A stretch of DNA of 64,000 nucleotides from contig NC_092316.1 in the NCBI RefSeq assembly GCF_036785885.1, positions 49,671,001 through 49,735,000 of the forward strand, written 5' to 3'. This DNA comes from Coffea arabica. Taxonomy: Eukaryota; Streptophyta; Magnoliopsida; Gentianales; Rubiaceae. Below are positions 24,772-35,791 of this stretch, in pieces (position 1 is the stretch's first letter; each line of letters opens with the position of its first letter). Below the pieces are notes generated by a model. It had not been told where the DNA came from. It saw only the letters and a list, made by a program, of their open reading frames with translations, and ran no database searches. A program made the position numbers and the translations under genes.

Positions 24772-26975
24772 CAAACAATTTAACCAATGATGATTACCTT
24801 TATCGATTCTATAGGACAAATACCTAGGCACGGCCACGCATCCGTGGGCGGCACCGCACAAACCAGTACTCAAATAAAATGAGACTTCTTCTAATTGAAT
24901 ATTCAAAAGGATACGAACGTAAAAGTTTAACAGCTTTTTCCCAAAAAATAGATTAAAAAAGAATGGAAAACACATCTCCTTCGAAGTCACAGCATTTTAA
25001 CATGTCTAATAAGCATGAAATGAAATAAGCCTAAATGCAATTTAAAGAAACTAGAAACAATTTACCAAAAAAGGACAAAGAAAGAAAAAGATGTAAAGAA
25101 ACAATACACAAACAACCAGAAAAAGAAACTAAAAAAAACTAAAATGTTACAAGTTTTCGGGGCTTTTGCAATTTCCGGTCATAATTGTGTATCAGAGAAT
25201 GTCTATATTAACTCAACAAATATAGATATTAAAATGGAAAAATATAAATACTACGATAACTGTGTGCAATAAAAGATTTTGATACTCACATAAAAAAAAA
25301 AAAATAGCGTCCGAATATCAGTCCCATTTATCCAATTAAAAAATCAAATTAATCCCTTTAATCTATTACTCGTACTGAAATGTTGAGGCCCCAATATTCC
25401 ACAAGTCGATGATATTCACAAGATGAATTTGCTTAAGAACCCAATGAATGAAGGGAAACAGTGAAGTGCAGGGAAAGTTCTGAGAATTGGCAAGGAAGTG
25501 GATTAGGCTGCTTACCTACAAGCACTTTTAGAGTTTGGGAGTTCAGAATTCAACAGAATCGAAAAGAAAGGAAGAGAAAGATAAATTTTCCTACGTTTGG
25601 GACTTTCAAAATAGATGGAAAGGAAAAGAAACGAACGGATTTTTAAGGATGCCAAAGTGCTGCTACAGTGCAAAATCTTTTCTGACCAAAACGGGCGGAA
25701 AGTGAATGAAAACTGATGGAAGCTTACAAAACTTTTTCTAATTGCCCATTTTATCCTCACAAAGCTATTGAATGAAATTTTATTTACATATATATCCAAA
25801 ATCATTCTACTTCCATCTAAAACTCCCAAACAACATTAAAATCTGTTCTCTTCCTTTTTATTCTTTTCTTTTCTTTCATAACTTAACATTTCCCATCTTT
25901 TCTTTTCTAACCTAAGCTAGTTTGGGATATACAAGTACAAGTCAATTTTCCCACACTGTACCTGGCTCTACAATTATTTCATGCTTATGCCTGGCCTGTT
26001 TTAAGTTGTTACATGGCCCAAAAAAATAACAAAGGAAAGGGTACTAATTAGACTATCATCGTTGTCAAGATTGTCAATTTGCTCAAGATGCCTTTCATAT
26101 TGAAGTCAGCAGAGAAATGATCGGTAGTCCAATTATTTTGTCATATTAAGAAGTGATTTCACTTCTTAAATGTAATGGAGTAAATAATACGTAATTTGAT
26201 TTTATAAGAAGCAAGTTTGATTAAAGAATTATTGAAAATTGTCCAGCACACCATATCCTAATGGTAGGATAAACATGCACTAGAAACAACAGATTTAATC
26301 GATCTGCAATTTAACATATGTAGTATATCTAAAAATTTTTATACAGATCTAAAATACAAGAAATTTTCAAATTGTCTTTTATTGACAAATCACTGTAGTT
26401 ATTTTCTATGCATGTTGCAATTGTCAGATCTGTTAATTAAGGTTTTTAAGTTCCAAACTAGAATTTTACCTGTGCCTTAGCACGGTTTTTTTTAATTTAT
26501 TGTGAATTTATACAAATATGAATAATTTAAATATGAAAATTAACAACAATCCTACAAGTCCATTCATATTAACTTTAAAAAATTAATGTATTCTAAATGT
26601 TCAATTATTTACTAATTTTTAAAAAATTTGTTTATATACTTTCACTATAATATGATAGTATATATCAAATAATGTATCTCATATCAAAAACTTGGTAGAT
26701 ATTCTTTTTTTATATAAATATTTTTTAGATAATTTAAATTTTTATAATGACCATAAATCTAGAACTATATATTCACATTTAATTAAGTAGAAAAGATCCA
26801 TCAATCCCCTTTTTTTCATCAATAAATATTTAGTTTCCAACAATATTAGTAATTCTGTTGGTGTAATAATTAATTCTCTTTTTTATGCTAAATTAATTCA
26901 AAATTAAGGGAAGAGATGATTAACAATTTGGACACTAATCAATGATATGGTGATGAAAGAAAGTAATTTATGGAA
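24772..26975. other. Intergenic, one small MITE candidate
   Basis: No gene recognised. At 25,533-25,831 GTTTGGGAGTT and its inverse AACTCCCAAAC bracket about 300 bp, which may be a small MITE. The remainder is AT-rich. Confidence 0.3.
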
Positions 26976-27530
26976 TATGTAAGATTTTAATAATTATAAT
27001 TTGAAAAAGGCTTCACTATAGTTCTATATAATAATTTGATAGAAAGCAGATATCATTAAGACAAGATTAGTTATTTTTTAAATTTATTTTAAAATTAGGG
27101 ATAATTTTATAACATATAATATAATATTCAATATGGGTAAAACCCAAATGACCCATCACCCGTTAATTCATTTTAATTAGGCATGCCACATAGGAGTGAG
27201 AAATGCTCTCATTAAAAGAGCTACTTTCATATATATATATATATATATTTTTTGGGATATGTAAGATTTTAATAATTGTGATTTAAAAAAGGTTTTACTA
27301 TAGTTCTATATGTAATAAATTGATAGAAAGTAGAATCATTAAGATAAGATTAGTTGTTTGTTAAAGCAATATTATTAAGATAAGATTAGTTATTTTTAAA
27401 TTATTTTAAAATTAGATATAATTTAAACATATAATATAATCCAAATAGGATTCAATATGGGTAAAATCCAAGTGATCCATAACCTGTTGCCATGTAGGAG
27501 TGAGAAATAACTCTAATTAAAATAATTACT

Positions 27531-27535
<5 letters not shown>
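26976..27535. repeat. Imperfect tandem duplication, unit about 280 bp
   Basis: The two units begin with AAGATTTTAATAATT at about 26,981 and 27,260. They share TTCTATAT, GATAGAAAG, ATTCAATATGGGTAAAA and TAGGAGTGAGAAAT in the same order. The first unit ends in an (AT)n run at about 27,231-27,249; the second ends in the (CA)n(TA)n array listed next. Each unit may therefore be an element with a microsatellite at its 3' end. Confidence 0.7.

Positions 27536-27605
<70 letters not shown>
27535..27605. repeat. Compound (CA)n(TA)n microsatellite
   Basis: About 18 CA units are followed directly by about 17 TA units. It closes the second copy of the tandem duplication. Confidence 0.95.
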
Positions 27606-27606
<1 letters not shown>

Positions 27607-28329
27607 TGAGACTGGTTGAGATAGACTCAAGATCCACACAATTTTCAAATCTGACAACCAAATCTAAAATAAATTCAAATCTAGCAACCAAAAATGAAAA
27701 ATAAAAATTCTCACTAAGAACCCTTAGGAGAAACAGAAAACTCTCATTAAGAAAATTTAGGAGATGTTTTATTAGAAAAATGAAATAAAATGAAATTTAT
27801 GGCAAAGAGACTATGGAGGAAGGCCTTTTGAGAAGAGGAGAAGAAGCAGAGACAATTTGGAGAAAAGTAGAAGTAGAGAGAAGTTGTTTTTGGGATTCAT
27901 TAGTAGCAGGTACTACGTGATTGAAACAAGATGATCTTGAAGTTTTTCTTATTTTTTTGTATTGATTTCTTATTTTTTGTCTATTGATTTTACTAGTATT
28001 GATAGGAAAGCTTTGAATCCCAATCCTTGCTAGGTGAAGAGAGCTTAACTACCAAATATTATCAGCATAGAAATTATTTGCTAAATTTTATTTGTTTGCA
28101 TTATCAACACATTTTTCAATTACTTTTTTATCTCACATATATCACATCGAAAAAGTGCTACAGTATTTTTCACAAAATTATCCTAAATAGTCTACTATCC
28201 AAACACTTGGATTGTTCAAAAATGTAACATACATAAATAGATAATAATACTGTAGCAATAGAAGGTTAATTTGTAATTTTTTGGGTTTGGTGCCTTTATA
28301 GTGGCAAAATATCTGAAGGATATGGTCAC
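27606..28329. other. Intergenic, downstream of the EF-hand gene
   Basis: No gene supported. The part adjacent to 28,330 is probably the 3' UTR of the minus-strand EF-hand gene. Confidence 0.3.
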
Positions 28330-28965
28330 TTAGCAAAAGCTAAGTTCAATAACCTTCACGAATTGTCTCAAATCAATTCGTTTATCTTCATTATTGCTGA
28401 ACCCAATAATCATCCTTTGGCATTCCAATTCTGAAAATTCTGTGTAACCTAACGCGCACAAAGTTTTGTCCAAGTCTTCTGCATCTACGTAGCCATCTTT
28501 GTTAACATCAAACACGTCAAAAGCTTCCTTCACTTCTTCTAGACTAGGCTCAATTTCTTCAAACAAAGTTGAAATTTCACCTAAGCCTAATCTTCCTCGA
28601 AGCTCATTTGCACTCGAGTCCCAAGAAATTCCTAGATTTTCCATCACTGTTTCAATATCTCCCTTGATCAATCCCTCGTTTTCTACATCTTCATTGATGC
28701 ATGGTTTCAAGAATGAGGCTACGCCGGCCTCATCCACATTTCTCCTCTTACCGGCAAAGCTACTCCAGCAGCCCTCAAATGTACTAATGAGGGATTGAGA
28801 ATATGATTGAAACAAGAAGCGAAAACATAAACACAAATGTTGAAGTCTAGCAATCCAAATGAGGATTTTGCATGTCAAAGTGAAAATCACAATTGACAGT
28901 GGATTTTCATCCTTGGTGACCATTGAGATGAATTCCAGTGTTGAAATTGAGTTGATCGTTTCCAT
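28330..28965 (-). CDS. CML-type EF-hand calcium sensor with N-terminal hydrophobic segment
   Basis: Single-exon gene for a 211-residue protein resembling the plant CML45/CML46 group. Residues about 22-39 (PLSIVIFTLTCKILIWIA) are hydrophobic and could anchor the protein in a membrane. Residues 140-152 (PSLEEVKEAFDVF) lead into EF-hand loop D153-V-N155-K-D157-G-Y-V-D161-A-E-D164, which has good calcium ligands except Asp instead of Glu at position 12. The second loop, S190-N-N-E-D-K-R-I-D-L-R-Q201, lacks the first Asp, the central Gly and the final Glu, so it probably binds calcium poorly. Such proteins relay calcium signals in stress responses. The start is the first Met of the frame and precedes the hydrophobic segment. 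The family is clear, the exact orthologue is not. Confidence 0.88.
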   Translation of the reverse strand: METINSISTLEFISMVTKDENPLSIVIFTLTCKILIWIARLQHLCLCFRFLFQSYSQSLISTFEGCWSSFAGKRRNVDEAGVASFLKPCINEDVENEGLIKGDIETVMENLGISWDSSANELRGRLGLGEISTLFEEIEPSLEEVKEAFDVFDVNKDGYVDAEDLDKTLCALGYTEFSELECQRMIIGFSNNEDKRIDLRQFVKVIELSFC

Positions 28966-29335
28966 GACAAATTTTTTTTTTATTTTTTTGTGGGAGAAAT
29001 CAGGCTAAAAAAAAAAAGTAGAATAAGGGAATAGATGTCTTTTATTTGCTTGTGGGATGTTGCGAACGGATAAAAGTTCCACAATTGTTAGGTTTTCTCG
29101 AACAGGTGCCATAGAACATCTTGAATATATAGAAGTGAAATTACCAAAGTCTTGGTGAAATGGCAATCAAGGAAAGTGCAACGAAAATGTAACAAAGTTT
29201 CCAAACAGTATTTGACAATGACCTTCATGTTCTGATGCCTCTGGAGTAACGTGTAAGAGTCGTCAAGGGAACTTCGTAGCACTTAACCTTGCAATGTCAA
29301 GCATCCAATCATGGCTCTTATTGCTTTATTAAAAC
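28966..29335. other. Upstream region of the EF-hand gene
   Basis: About 370 bp before a MITE begins. It has A/T runs just above the start codon. No definite promoter element identified. Confidence 0.3.
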
Positions 29336-30084
29336 GGATAATATCAAAAACCTCCCTAAGGTTTCTCTTAATATCACCTAACACCCTAAGATTTTAAAAA
29401 TATTACTTACCTCCCTTACTTTTGTTCTTCATATAACAAATTTTTTTAAAATCCTAAATTACCCTTCTACTTTGTAAATAAAAAAGCACCTAGATCACAT
29501 TGTTTATTTCAAGAAAACCACCATTTAAAAAATAATTTCTAGTAGTACTACCAGAGCATAATACTATAATCCATAAAAATATATATTTGAAAAATAAAAA
29601 AGATATTTACAAAGAAATACAGCTTACTAATTTAACTCTATATGTTCAAAACCAATTTCTGATAAACTTTATCTTTTTTTTTTCCAACTTCTTTTCAACT
29701 CGTGCCCAAATCTTTAAATTGTACTAATCATTATAAAAAATAACTTAAAATAAGCAAATAAATCATATCTCACTCTATCACAGTTATAAAAAGTAAAAGA
29801 TAACAAAATTTAATTTATTATAATTTACAAATAGAAAATTGCATAGTCATCCAAAAAATGAGTAAGAGAGAATATTGGAGAAAAGGGAAAGAGAAGAAAA
29901 TGACTTTTGTTTCCTTTTTTTAAAAATATTTTTAACTCCATTTATTTGAATTATGTTTCAAGTGAGGATTAATATAGTCTTTTTACAATTATTAGAGGAA
30001 TTAAGTGATATTTTTGAAACGTTAGAGGTGCCAGGTGATATTAGGAGAAACCTCAGGGAGGTAACTGATATTATCCCTCATTCC
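29336..30084. mobile_element. Long-TIR, Mutator-like MITE
   Basis: The left end GGATAATATCAAAAACCTCC continues TTAATATCACCTAACACC. The right end is the inverse (GGTGCCAGGTGATATTAGG, then GATATTATCC). The inverted repeats are about 75 bp. A 10-bp direct repeat TTATTAAAAC flanks it at 29,326-29,335 and 30,085-30,094. That length suits Mutator-type target duplications, although eight extra bases lie between the right TIR and the repeat. Noncoding. Confidence 0.65.
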
Positions 30085-30894
30085 TTATTAAAACTTGCAC
30101 ACTTTTATTAGGGGGAAATTAAAACCAATACACAGTCGTTATCATTTTACCAAGTCTACGCCATATTTTAGCATTAGACAATGTGAAATGACATATCTAA
30201 TTCCCACAAAGGAGAAGTGACATTCTGTCCATTAAGAATAAGAAAAAGTAAACTTGGACGGTTCCCCTATGTAGGATTGGAGTTACTTTGAAAAGATTTA
30301 GCAAGTTCTTTGATTCTTTCCAATGTGCTAAAGCAAAAAAAATCTGAGCAAATTCTACATCCCAGACGAAATGTGAAAACGAGTGAGAAAAGACCAAGCA
30401 ACGGAACAAGATATTAAGTAACATAGCATTCTGGTTGGCTTGACTTCTTGTACGGATTAAGTAGGTCAACCACTCATTTGTAATCTTTTTTTTCTGGCCT
30501 CTGCTGACAAATTTCTTCGTGGTTATGATAGAAATCCAGCATATTATATTCTGTAAGGGCCTTTCCGCAAAGTGGCAATTGCCAAATACTTGCTAACAAT
30601 TGTTCCAGCGTTCTTTTCTTGAATAAATTGCATGGTGAATATCTCATTGCGTAACCGAAATGACGAGCGCTAGAAACCGATATGGCGGCTGTCATAATCT
30701 TAAAAACAAAAAAAATTGAAATTATGGGAAAGGTCCTACTACATTTATATCCCTTTAAAACGAACATGTAGCTTGAAATTAGTCTCCTGTTAACGTCTTA
30801 GCCGTGGTTGACGGTGGATAGTCCATTGATTTTTAGTTTTTTTTTTTCCTTGTTTCTATTCCCTTTGTTATTTTGATAAGGACAAATTATATTT
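30085..30894. other. Intergenic, nothing recognised
   Basis: Minus-strand open frames at 30,197-30,469 and 30,474-30,767 have no recognisable domains. No RNA gene seen. Confidence 0.3.
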
Positions 30895-31295
30895 TACCCC
30901 CTGTGATTTAGCATTTTTTTATATAACTTCTCTATGGTTTCAAAAACTATACATAGCCCCCTCATGATTTGGATTAAAGTGTCGAAATGACGGAAATAGT
31001 TATTTGTAATGGAACTTCTAAAAATGTCGAAATTATCCTTATAAATCCATGACACACTAACCCCCTTATGCTTTAATACTTTATCATATAACCCCCTTAT
31101 GGTTTTCAAAATATACACATAACACTCCTTGGTTAATAAATAATGTTCAACTTTACATAAAGGTATTTTTGACATTTTAGGTGACTCCATTACGAATGAT
31201 CATTCCCGTTACTTTGACACTTTAATTCAAACCAAAAGGGGGCTATATATAGTTTTTAAAACCATAAGGGACTATGTAAAAAAATGCTAAAAGTA
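30895..31295. mobile_element. Long-TIR MITE (TTAGCATTTTTTTA ends)
   Basis: The left arm (GATTTAGCATTTTTTTATAT, then TTTCAAAAACTATACATAG, GGATTAAAGTGTCG) is mirrored by the right arm (GTTACTTTGACACTTTAATT, CTATATATAGTTTTTAAAAC, AAAAAAATGCTAAAAG). Inverted repeats of about 130 bp make nearly the whole element a hairpin. The ORF at 30,894-31,190 runs through it and is not a gene. Confidence 0.65.
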
Positions 31296-31669
31296 TGAAG
31301 CCACGATTTCATATAGTTTTAATCCACATCTTTATGAAGCCACGATTTCGTAACATTTAACCAAAAGACGCATCAATGCTATAAAGCAAGCATTGATTAC
31401 TGATTAGCAAAGTAAGCATGAAGTAGAATGAGGCAATTCAAGTAAAATGCCGAAAATTCCTTTCTCATTTATTGGATCTAGAAATAAGAGAATATATTGA
31501 CAAAGGTATTATAAGACATTTTAGTACTTAAAAAATGACACTGATATAAAACATACTTTTATGTTGCTTCAAAAGTATTTAGAATTTTTCGCCTGCAAAT
31601 GGCAGTACTGTCGGAGCTAATTGTTAAAGACTTCAACCACTTAGGAGTACCATATTTAGGAATAAAGGG

Positions 31670-31875
31670 TTAATTTCATTTTGTAACCTTCAATTATACC
31701 TTGATTCTGATTTTGGTCCCTAAATTCTAAATTAGAATCCTTCAATCCCTAAACTATGGGCTGATTCTCACTTTAGTCCCTAAATTCTAAATTAAGACAT
31801 TTGATTCACTAAACTATATACCTTATTCACACTTTAGTCCACAAATTATAAATGGAGACACTTTAGTCCCCCTTC
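31670..31875. repeat. Short tandem repeat, about 60-bp unit
   Basis: The phrase TTTGGTCCCTAAATTCTAAATT recurs, with changes, at about 31,712, 31,770 and 31,834, separated by TTCACACTTTAGT-type words. It resembles arrays found inside noncoding plant DNA elements. Confidence 0.6.
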
Positions 31876-32115
31876 TCTCTCCCTTCCTCCTATGCTCTTT
31901 TCCTCCCTCCTTCCCCTCTCTTTCCTCGCTCTAGCCTCCTCCTCTCCTTTCCTCTCCTCTCCCCTCTCCTCCTCCTCCTCCCCCTTCATCGATTCCCTCA
32001 AGGGAGGAGAAAGGGGAAGGGGCTGATGAAGGGAAAGAAGGGCGTGGCAGGGAAGAAGGAGAAGGGAAGAGGAGAGAGGAGTGTAGGAATCCTATCGCCC
32101 TCCCCCTCCCTCCTA
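31876..32115. repeat. Partial polypyrimidine/polypurine element; paralogous empty site
   Basis: A CT-rich tract (about 31,876-31,980) turns into a GA-rich tract (about 31,999-32,090). It is nearly identical to 32,966-33,140 plus 37,231-37,262. At 32,041-32,048 the sequence GGCGTGGC is followed directly by AGGGAAGAAGG. This is the uninterrupted equivalent of the hAT insertion site, which has GGTGTGGC on both sides of the transposon. Confidence 0.8.
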
Positions 32116-32694
32116 GATTAAACTAGATTAGATTATAGGAATTCTATTGTTGCGACAAAAAAAAAATTCAGATAAGGATGTAACTTTTTTCTTTGGTTAG
32201 GTTAAAACTTCGTTTCCAGGAAAATAAGTTGTACAAGAATCATTGGCAGAGAAATGCTTGATAGAATTGAAACCTATATGATTAAATCTGAATTGAACTT
32301 TGGGCAGGTTCAGGTATAGCAGTAGCTAGTGGTACAGGTGGCTTCAAATTAGACGGTCATTTTTCTTTCTTTCTTTTTTTTTTTTTTTTGAGATTCAGAC
32401 AAGACTTGAAATGTAAACTACCTTATCTTACGTTCCACATCTGCCAATTGCAAATTTTCGTTCAAGTTGAGAAAAGTACATAAAGTAAGAGCTTTTTAAT
32501 TAGATTTACAATTTTCTCAAGATTTAGAATTTATAAGATTTTGAAGTAGAGAAATTTCTCGATGCGAATCTTTTACCTATTTTATTGTCCTCCTAGAGAT
32601 GAGGTAACAAGACATGTTATTTACATTAATTGCCTCGGGAAAACTTCTTGTAAAATGTCTTCAATTGATTGAAACTGGAAAATCATCCATTTGA
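32116..32694. other. Intergenic, nothing recognised
   Basis: No gene supported. A long T run lies at about 32,370-32,389. Confidence 0.3.
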
Positions 32695-33319
32695 AATGTG
32701 TGTTTTTTTGGATATTTGTCAAAAAACATATATAGTGTAACTTATCGTAGAATCAGAATAAAACTTTTGTGTGCTTAGAGTTTGCAAAAATTAAAAACTT
32801 TACTTTTTTTTTTCCGTTTTCTTTTCATTTTTTTTCCTTTCTCTCCTCCGTTCTCCTTCCTCTCCTACATCCCTACACCAGATTCGCTCTTCCTCCCTCT
32901 TGACTACCAACCGCCGCCTTCCACCAGCAGCGGTGGCAGCCACCCATCTCTCTCTCTCCCTCTTTTTTTCCCCCTTCTCTCTCCATTCCTCCTATGCTCT
33001 TTTCCTCCCTCCTTCCCCTCTCTTTCCTCGCTCCAGCCTCCTCCTCTCCTCTCCTCTCTCCTCCTCCTCCTCCCCCTTCATCGATTTCCTCAAGGGAGGA
33101 GAAGAGGGAAGGGGCTGATGAAGGGGAAGAAGGGTGTGGCCAGTGGCGGAGCTAGGAATTAACTTTGGGGGGGGGCGAGTCTATAACAATGAAAGTAAAA
33201 TATATTTACAAAAAAAATATAATGTGAACATATATACCACAAGATTAGAAACAACCTTATATAGAATGAAAATTACTTATACGCTTCACATATACAAAAA
33301 TATCATCATATTTACAAAT

Positions 33320-35791
33320 CTATTTGACTGTGTGGGACATATGAAATTGTGCACGACGACTTTTAATTTTATCAAAGTCATCAATGATTGAATTTACATC
33401 AAAAGTTCTAGTAATTTCTTTCTCAATATACATTATCATAGAGTTGGCAAGAAAGTCTTCCTCCATCCTAGAACGCAAACAAGTCTTGATGATTTTCATA
33501 GCAGAAAATGCACGCTCTGTTGTAGCTGTTGAAACAGGAAGAGTCAAAATAAGACGAATCAATCTATCAATAAGAGTATAGCACATTGACTTTCTTGTCT
33601 TCGCTAACACTTGGCACAACTCCTGAAGTGATGACAAATTTTGAAGCTGAGAATTACAGGAAAACTCAATCTGGAAAAGCTCTAATTGAGTTCTTAAGTG
33701 TAACTTCTCTTGATCTGTGAAGTCAGCTGAATAAAACTTGTCTGCAAGTTGACAAATTTGTTCAATATTGAAAGCCTGAAAATTATCTTTGGGGTGCAAT
33801 GCTGAACTAAGAATAAGCAACTCTATTACATCTTCCTTAAACCTATTCTTCATTTCAAGTATTTGAGAATCAACCGTTGCCAAAAACACATCAATCCTGT
33901 AGTGATGCTCCATGGTAATTGGATCATTTTGTTTTCGAATTCTTCCTCGACCTGCTTTATAAATGACATTCATACCGGGCATCTCTATATTTCGTGCATC
34001 ACAAAATGTCTTTACATTGGTGAACAATTCATTCCATCCATTATCTCTGTAACTTTGAAGTCGATCCTTTGTTACTGAAACCAATTTAAGGGCATTCAAA
34101 ATATCTTGAGATTTGCATTGTAAAGCTTGAGAAAGTACTTGTGCAAATCCTAAAATGTCCCTCATCATATGCATAACAAGAACAAAATCAAAGGATGTCA
34201 TGAAATCATAAACTCTGTCAGCTTCACTTCTTTGAGTTGATGTATTTCCATAATTGATAACATCAATTAGGACAGAGCAAATGTCTTCATATTCTGTGAA
34301 TAAGCTACAGATAGAACTAAAATGAGACCCCCATCTTGTAGTCCCTGGCCGTTTTAAGGTACCCATCTGATTCTGACCCCTACCAGTCTCAAGTTCATCA
34401 ATAGCAATCAATTCAGCAATTCTAGCAGCTCTAGCAACTCTAAGTTGGTCCACCCGTTTGCAAGAAGATGAAACTAAATTTATGAGAAGAGATAAGTTTG
34501 TAAAGAATTGTTCCACAGGAATTACCTCTTGAGATGTTGCTACCAATGTTAATTGCAGTCGATGAGCAAAACAGTGAATATAATATGCATAAGGGCACTC
34601 CTGAATAAATAATGCTTGCAGTCCATTCCATTCTCCACGCATGTTACTAGCTCCATCATATCCTTGGCCACGAATGTTTTGCACACTCAGATTATGGCGA
34701 GAAAGGACATCACATATCTCCTTCTTCAAAGTCAAGGAATTGGTTTCGTGCACATGAACAATGTCAAAAAATCTCTCTCGAATATAGCCTTGCTTGTCCA
34801 CAAATCTAAGAACAATAGCCATTTGCTCTCTTTTTGATCTATCTTGAGCCTCATCAACAAGTATAGAAAATTTTGAATCACTAATCTCCTCTCGAATATG
34901 CTTTTGTATCTTGATCGACCAAATGGACAATATCTCCTTTTGGATCGTAGGAGAAGTATAAGATGCATTTCGAGGAGCATTATCAAGAACCACAGCAGCC
35001 ACTTTTTCATTATAAGAAGACACATGCTTGATCAACTCAATAAAATTACCTCGATTGTTAGAATCTAAACTTTCATCATGACCCCTAAAAGCCACCGCTT
35101 GAAATGCACACCATTTTGCAGCATCTATGGAAACTTGAAGTTGCAACCGATTTTTTGCACCCTGCTCAGAATTTTGCTTCTCAATAATTTTGTCAAGATG
35201 TTGCAATGAGTTTCCCAAATCATGATAGCATTGCATTTCCACTTTGTGTGATGAGTTAGGATCTTTTCCAATGTGATTTAAAAATGCACAATTTTTTCCA
35301 TCATTTACTTTCTTCCATGATCTAAATCCACTAGTTGTGAAGGCCATTGATCCAAAACGGTCCGTTGGCTTGGAAAAAAGTGAGCAAGGAAGACAAAAGG
35401 CAGCATTCTTTGTTGGAGAAAATTCCAACCAATCTGGAAACAATTTATACCAAGAGAAAAGGAAACGTCGGCCCTTCTTGTCAACAACCATTGATTCAAT
35501 CGGAAGCTCAGGTTGGTATGGCCCAAACTTAATATATGCTCTCCGTACCTCATCCCTTTGATGCTCTAGATATTCCCAAATGGATTTTCTCTTTCCAGGA
35601 TCACGTTCTATGGATGAAATATCAAACTCTAATGATTCAGCTCTACAAAATTTCTTTGTTTGATGCTTAGGAGAAGAATCACGAAGAGGATAAGGAATTT
35701 CACCACTTCCACTTGGTTCTAGACGTCTTTTCTTGAAAAAAGAATCAATTGTCCTGTTGGCCATTACCACTATATTTGCAACAAACAACAA
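33320..35791 (-). CDS. hAT-family transposase (TTF zinc finger / DUF4371 / hAT dimerisation)
   Basis: 823 codons without interruption, related to the plant 'TTF-type zinc finger protein with HAT dimerisation domain' and zinc-finger MYM-type 1-like families. The likely start is the second Met, at MANRTIDSFFKKRR (residue 10), where homologues begin. In order: a TTF-type zinc finger (residues about 90-180, with CLPCSLF and the W/F-rich surroundings); a DUF4371/RNase H-like catalytic region (about 200-450, including LVDEAQDRSKREQM and YDGASNMRGEWNG); and the C-terminal hAT dimerisation segment (about 735-785, LPVSTATTERAFSAMKIIK). It would act in the nucleus, cutting and pasting its own element. 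Host-domesticated relatives exist, but here TIRs and a target duplication show it is a transposon gene. Confidence 0.93.
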   Translation of the reverse strand: MLFVANIVVMANRTIDSFFKKRRLEPSGSGEIPYPLRDSSPKHQTKKFCRAESLEFDISSIERDPGKRKSIWEYLEHQRDEVRRAYIKFGPYQPELPIESMVVDKKGRRFLFSWYKLFPDWLEFSPTKNAAFCLPCSLFSKPTDRFGSMAFTTSGFRSWKKVNDGKNCAFLNHIGKDPNSSHKVEMQCYHDLGNSLQHLDKIIEKQNSEQGAKNRLQLQVSIDAAKWCAFQAVAFRGHDESLDSNNRGNFIELIKHVSSYNEKVAAVVLDNAPRNASYTSPTIQKEILSIWSIKIQKHIREEISDSKFSILVDEAQDRSKREQMAIVLRFVDKQGYIRERFFDIVHVHETNSLTLKKEICDVLSRHNLSVQNIRGQGYDGASNMRGEWNGLQALFIQECPYAYYIHCFAHRLQLTLVATSQEVIPVEQFFTNLSLLINLVSSSCKRVDQLRVARAARIAELIAIDELETGRGQNQMGTLKRPGTTRWGSHFSSICSLFTEYEDICSVLIDVINYGNTSTQRSEADRVYDFMTSFDFVLVMHMMRDILGFAQVLSQALQCKSQDILNALKLVSVTKDRLQSYRDNGWNELFTNVKTFCDARNIEMPGMNVIYKAGRGRIRKQNDPITMEHHYRIDVFLATVDSQILEMKNRFKEDVIELLILSSALHPKDNFQAFNIEQICQLADKFYSADFTDQEKLHLRTQLELFQIEFSCNSQLQNLSSLQELCQVLAKTRKSMCYTLIDRLIRLILTLPVSTATTERAFSAMKIIKTCLRSRMEEDFLANSMIMYIEKEITRTFDVNSIIDDFDKIKSRRAQFHMSHTVK

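Noticed and set aside
28499-28798. 99-codon plus-strand frame
   Set aside because: Shadow of the EF-hand gene on the opposite strand.
32782-33162. 126-codon Pro/Ser/Leu-rich frame
   Set aside because: Generated by the CT-rich tract of a repeat that recurs at 31.9 kb; composition is low-complexity and it runs into the hAT left end.
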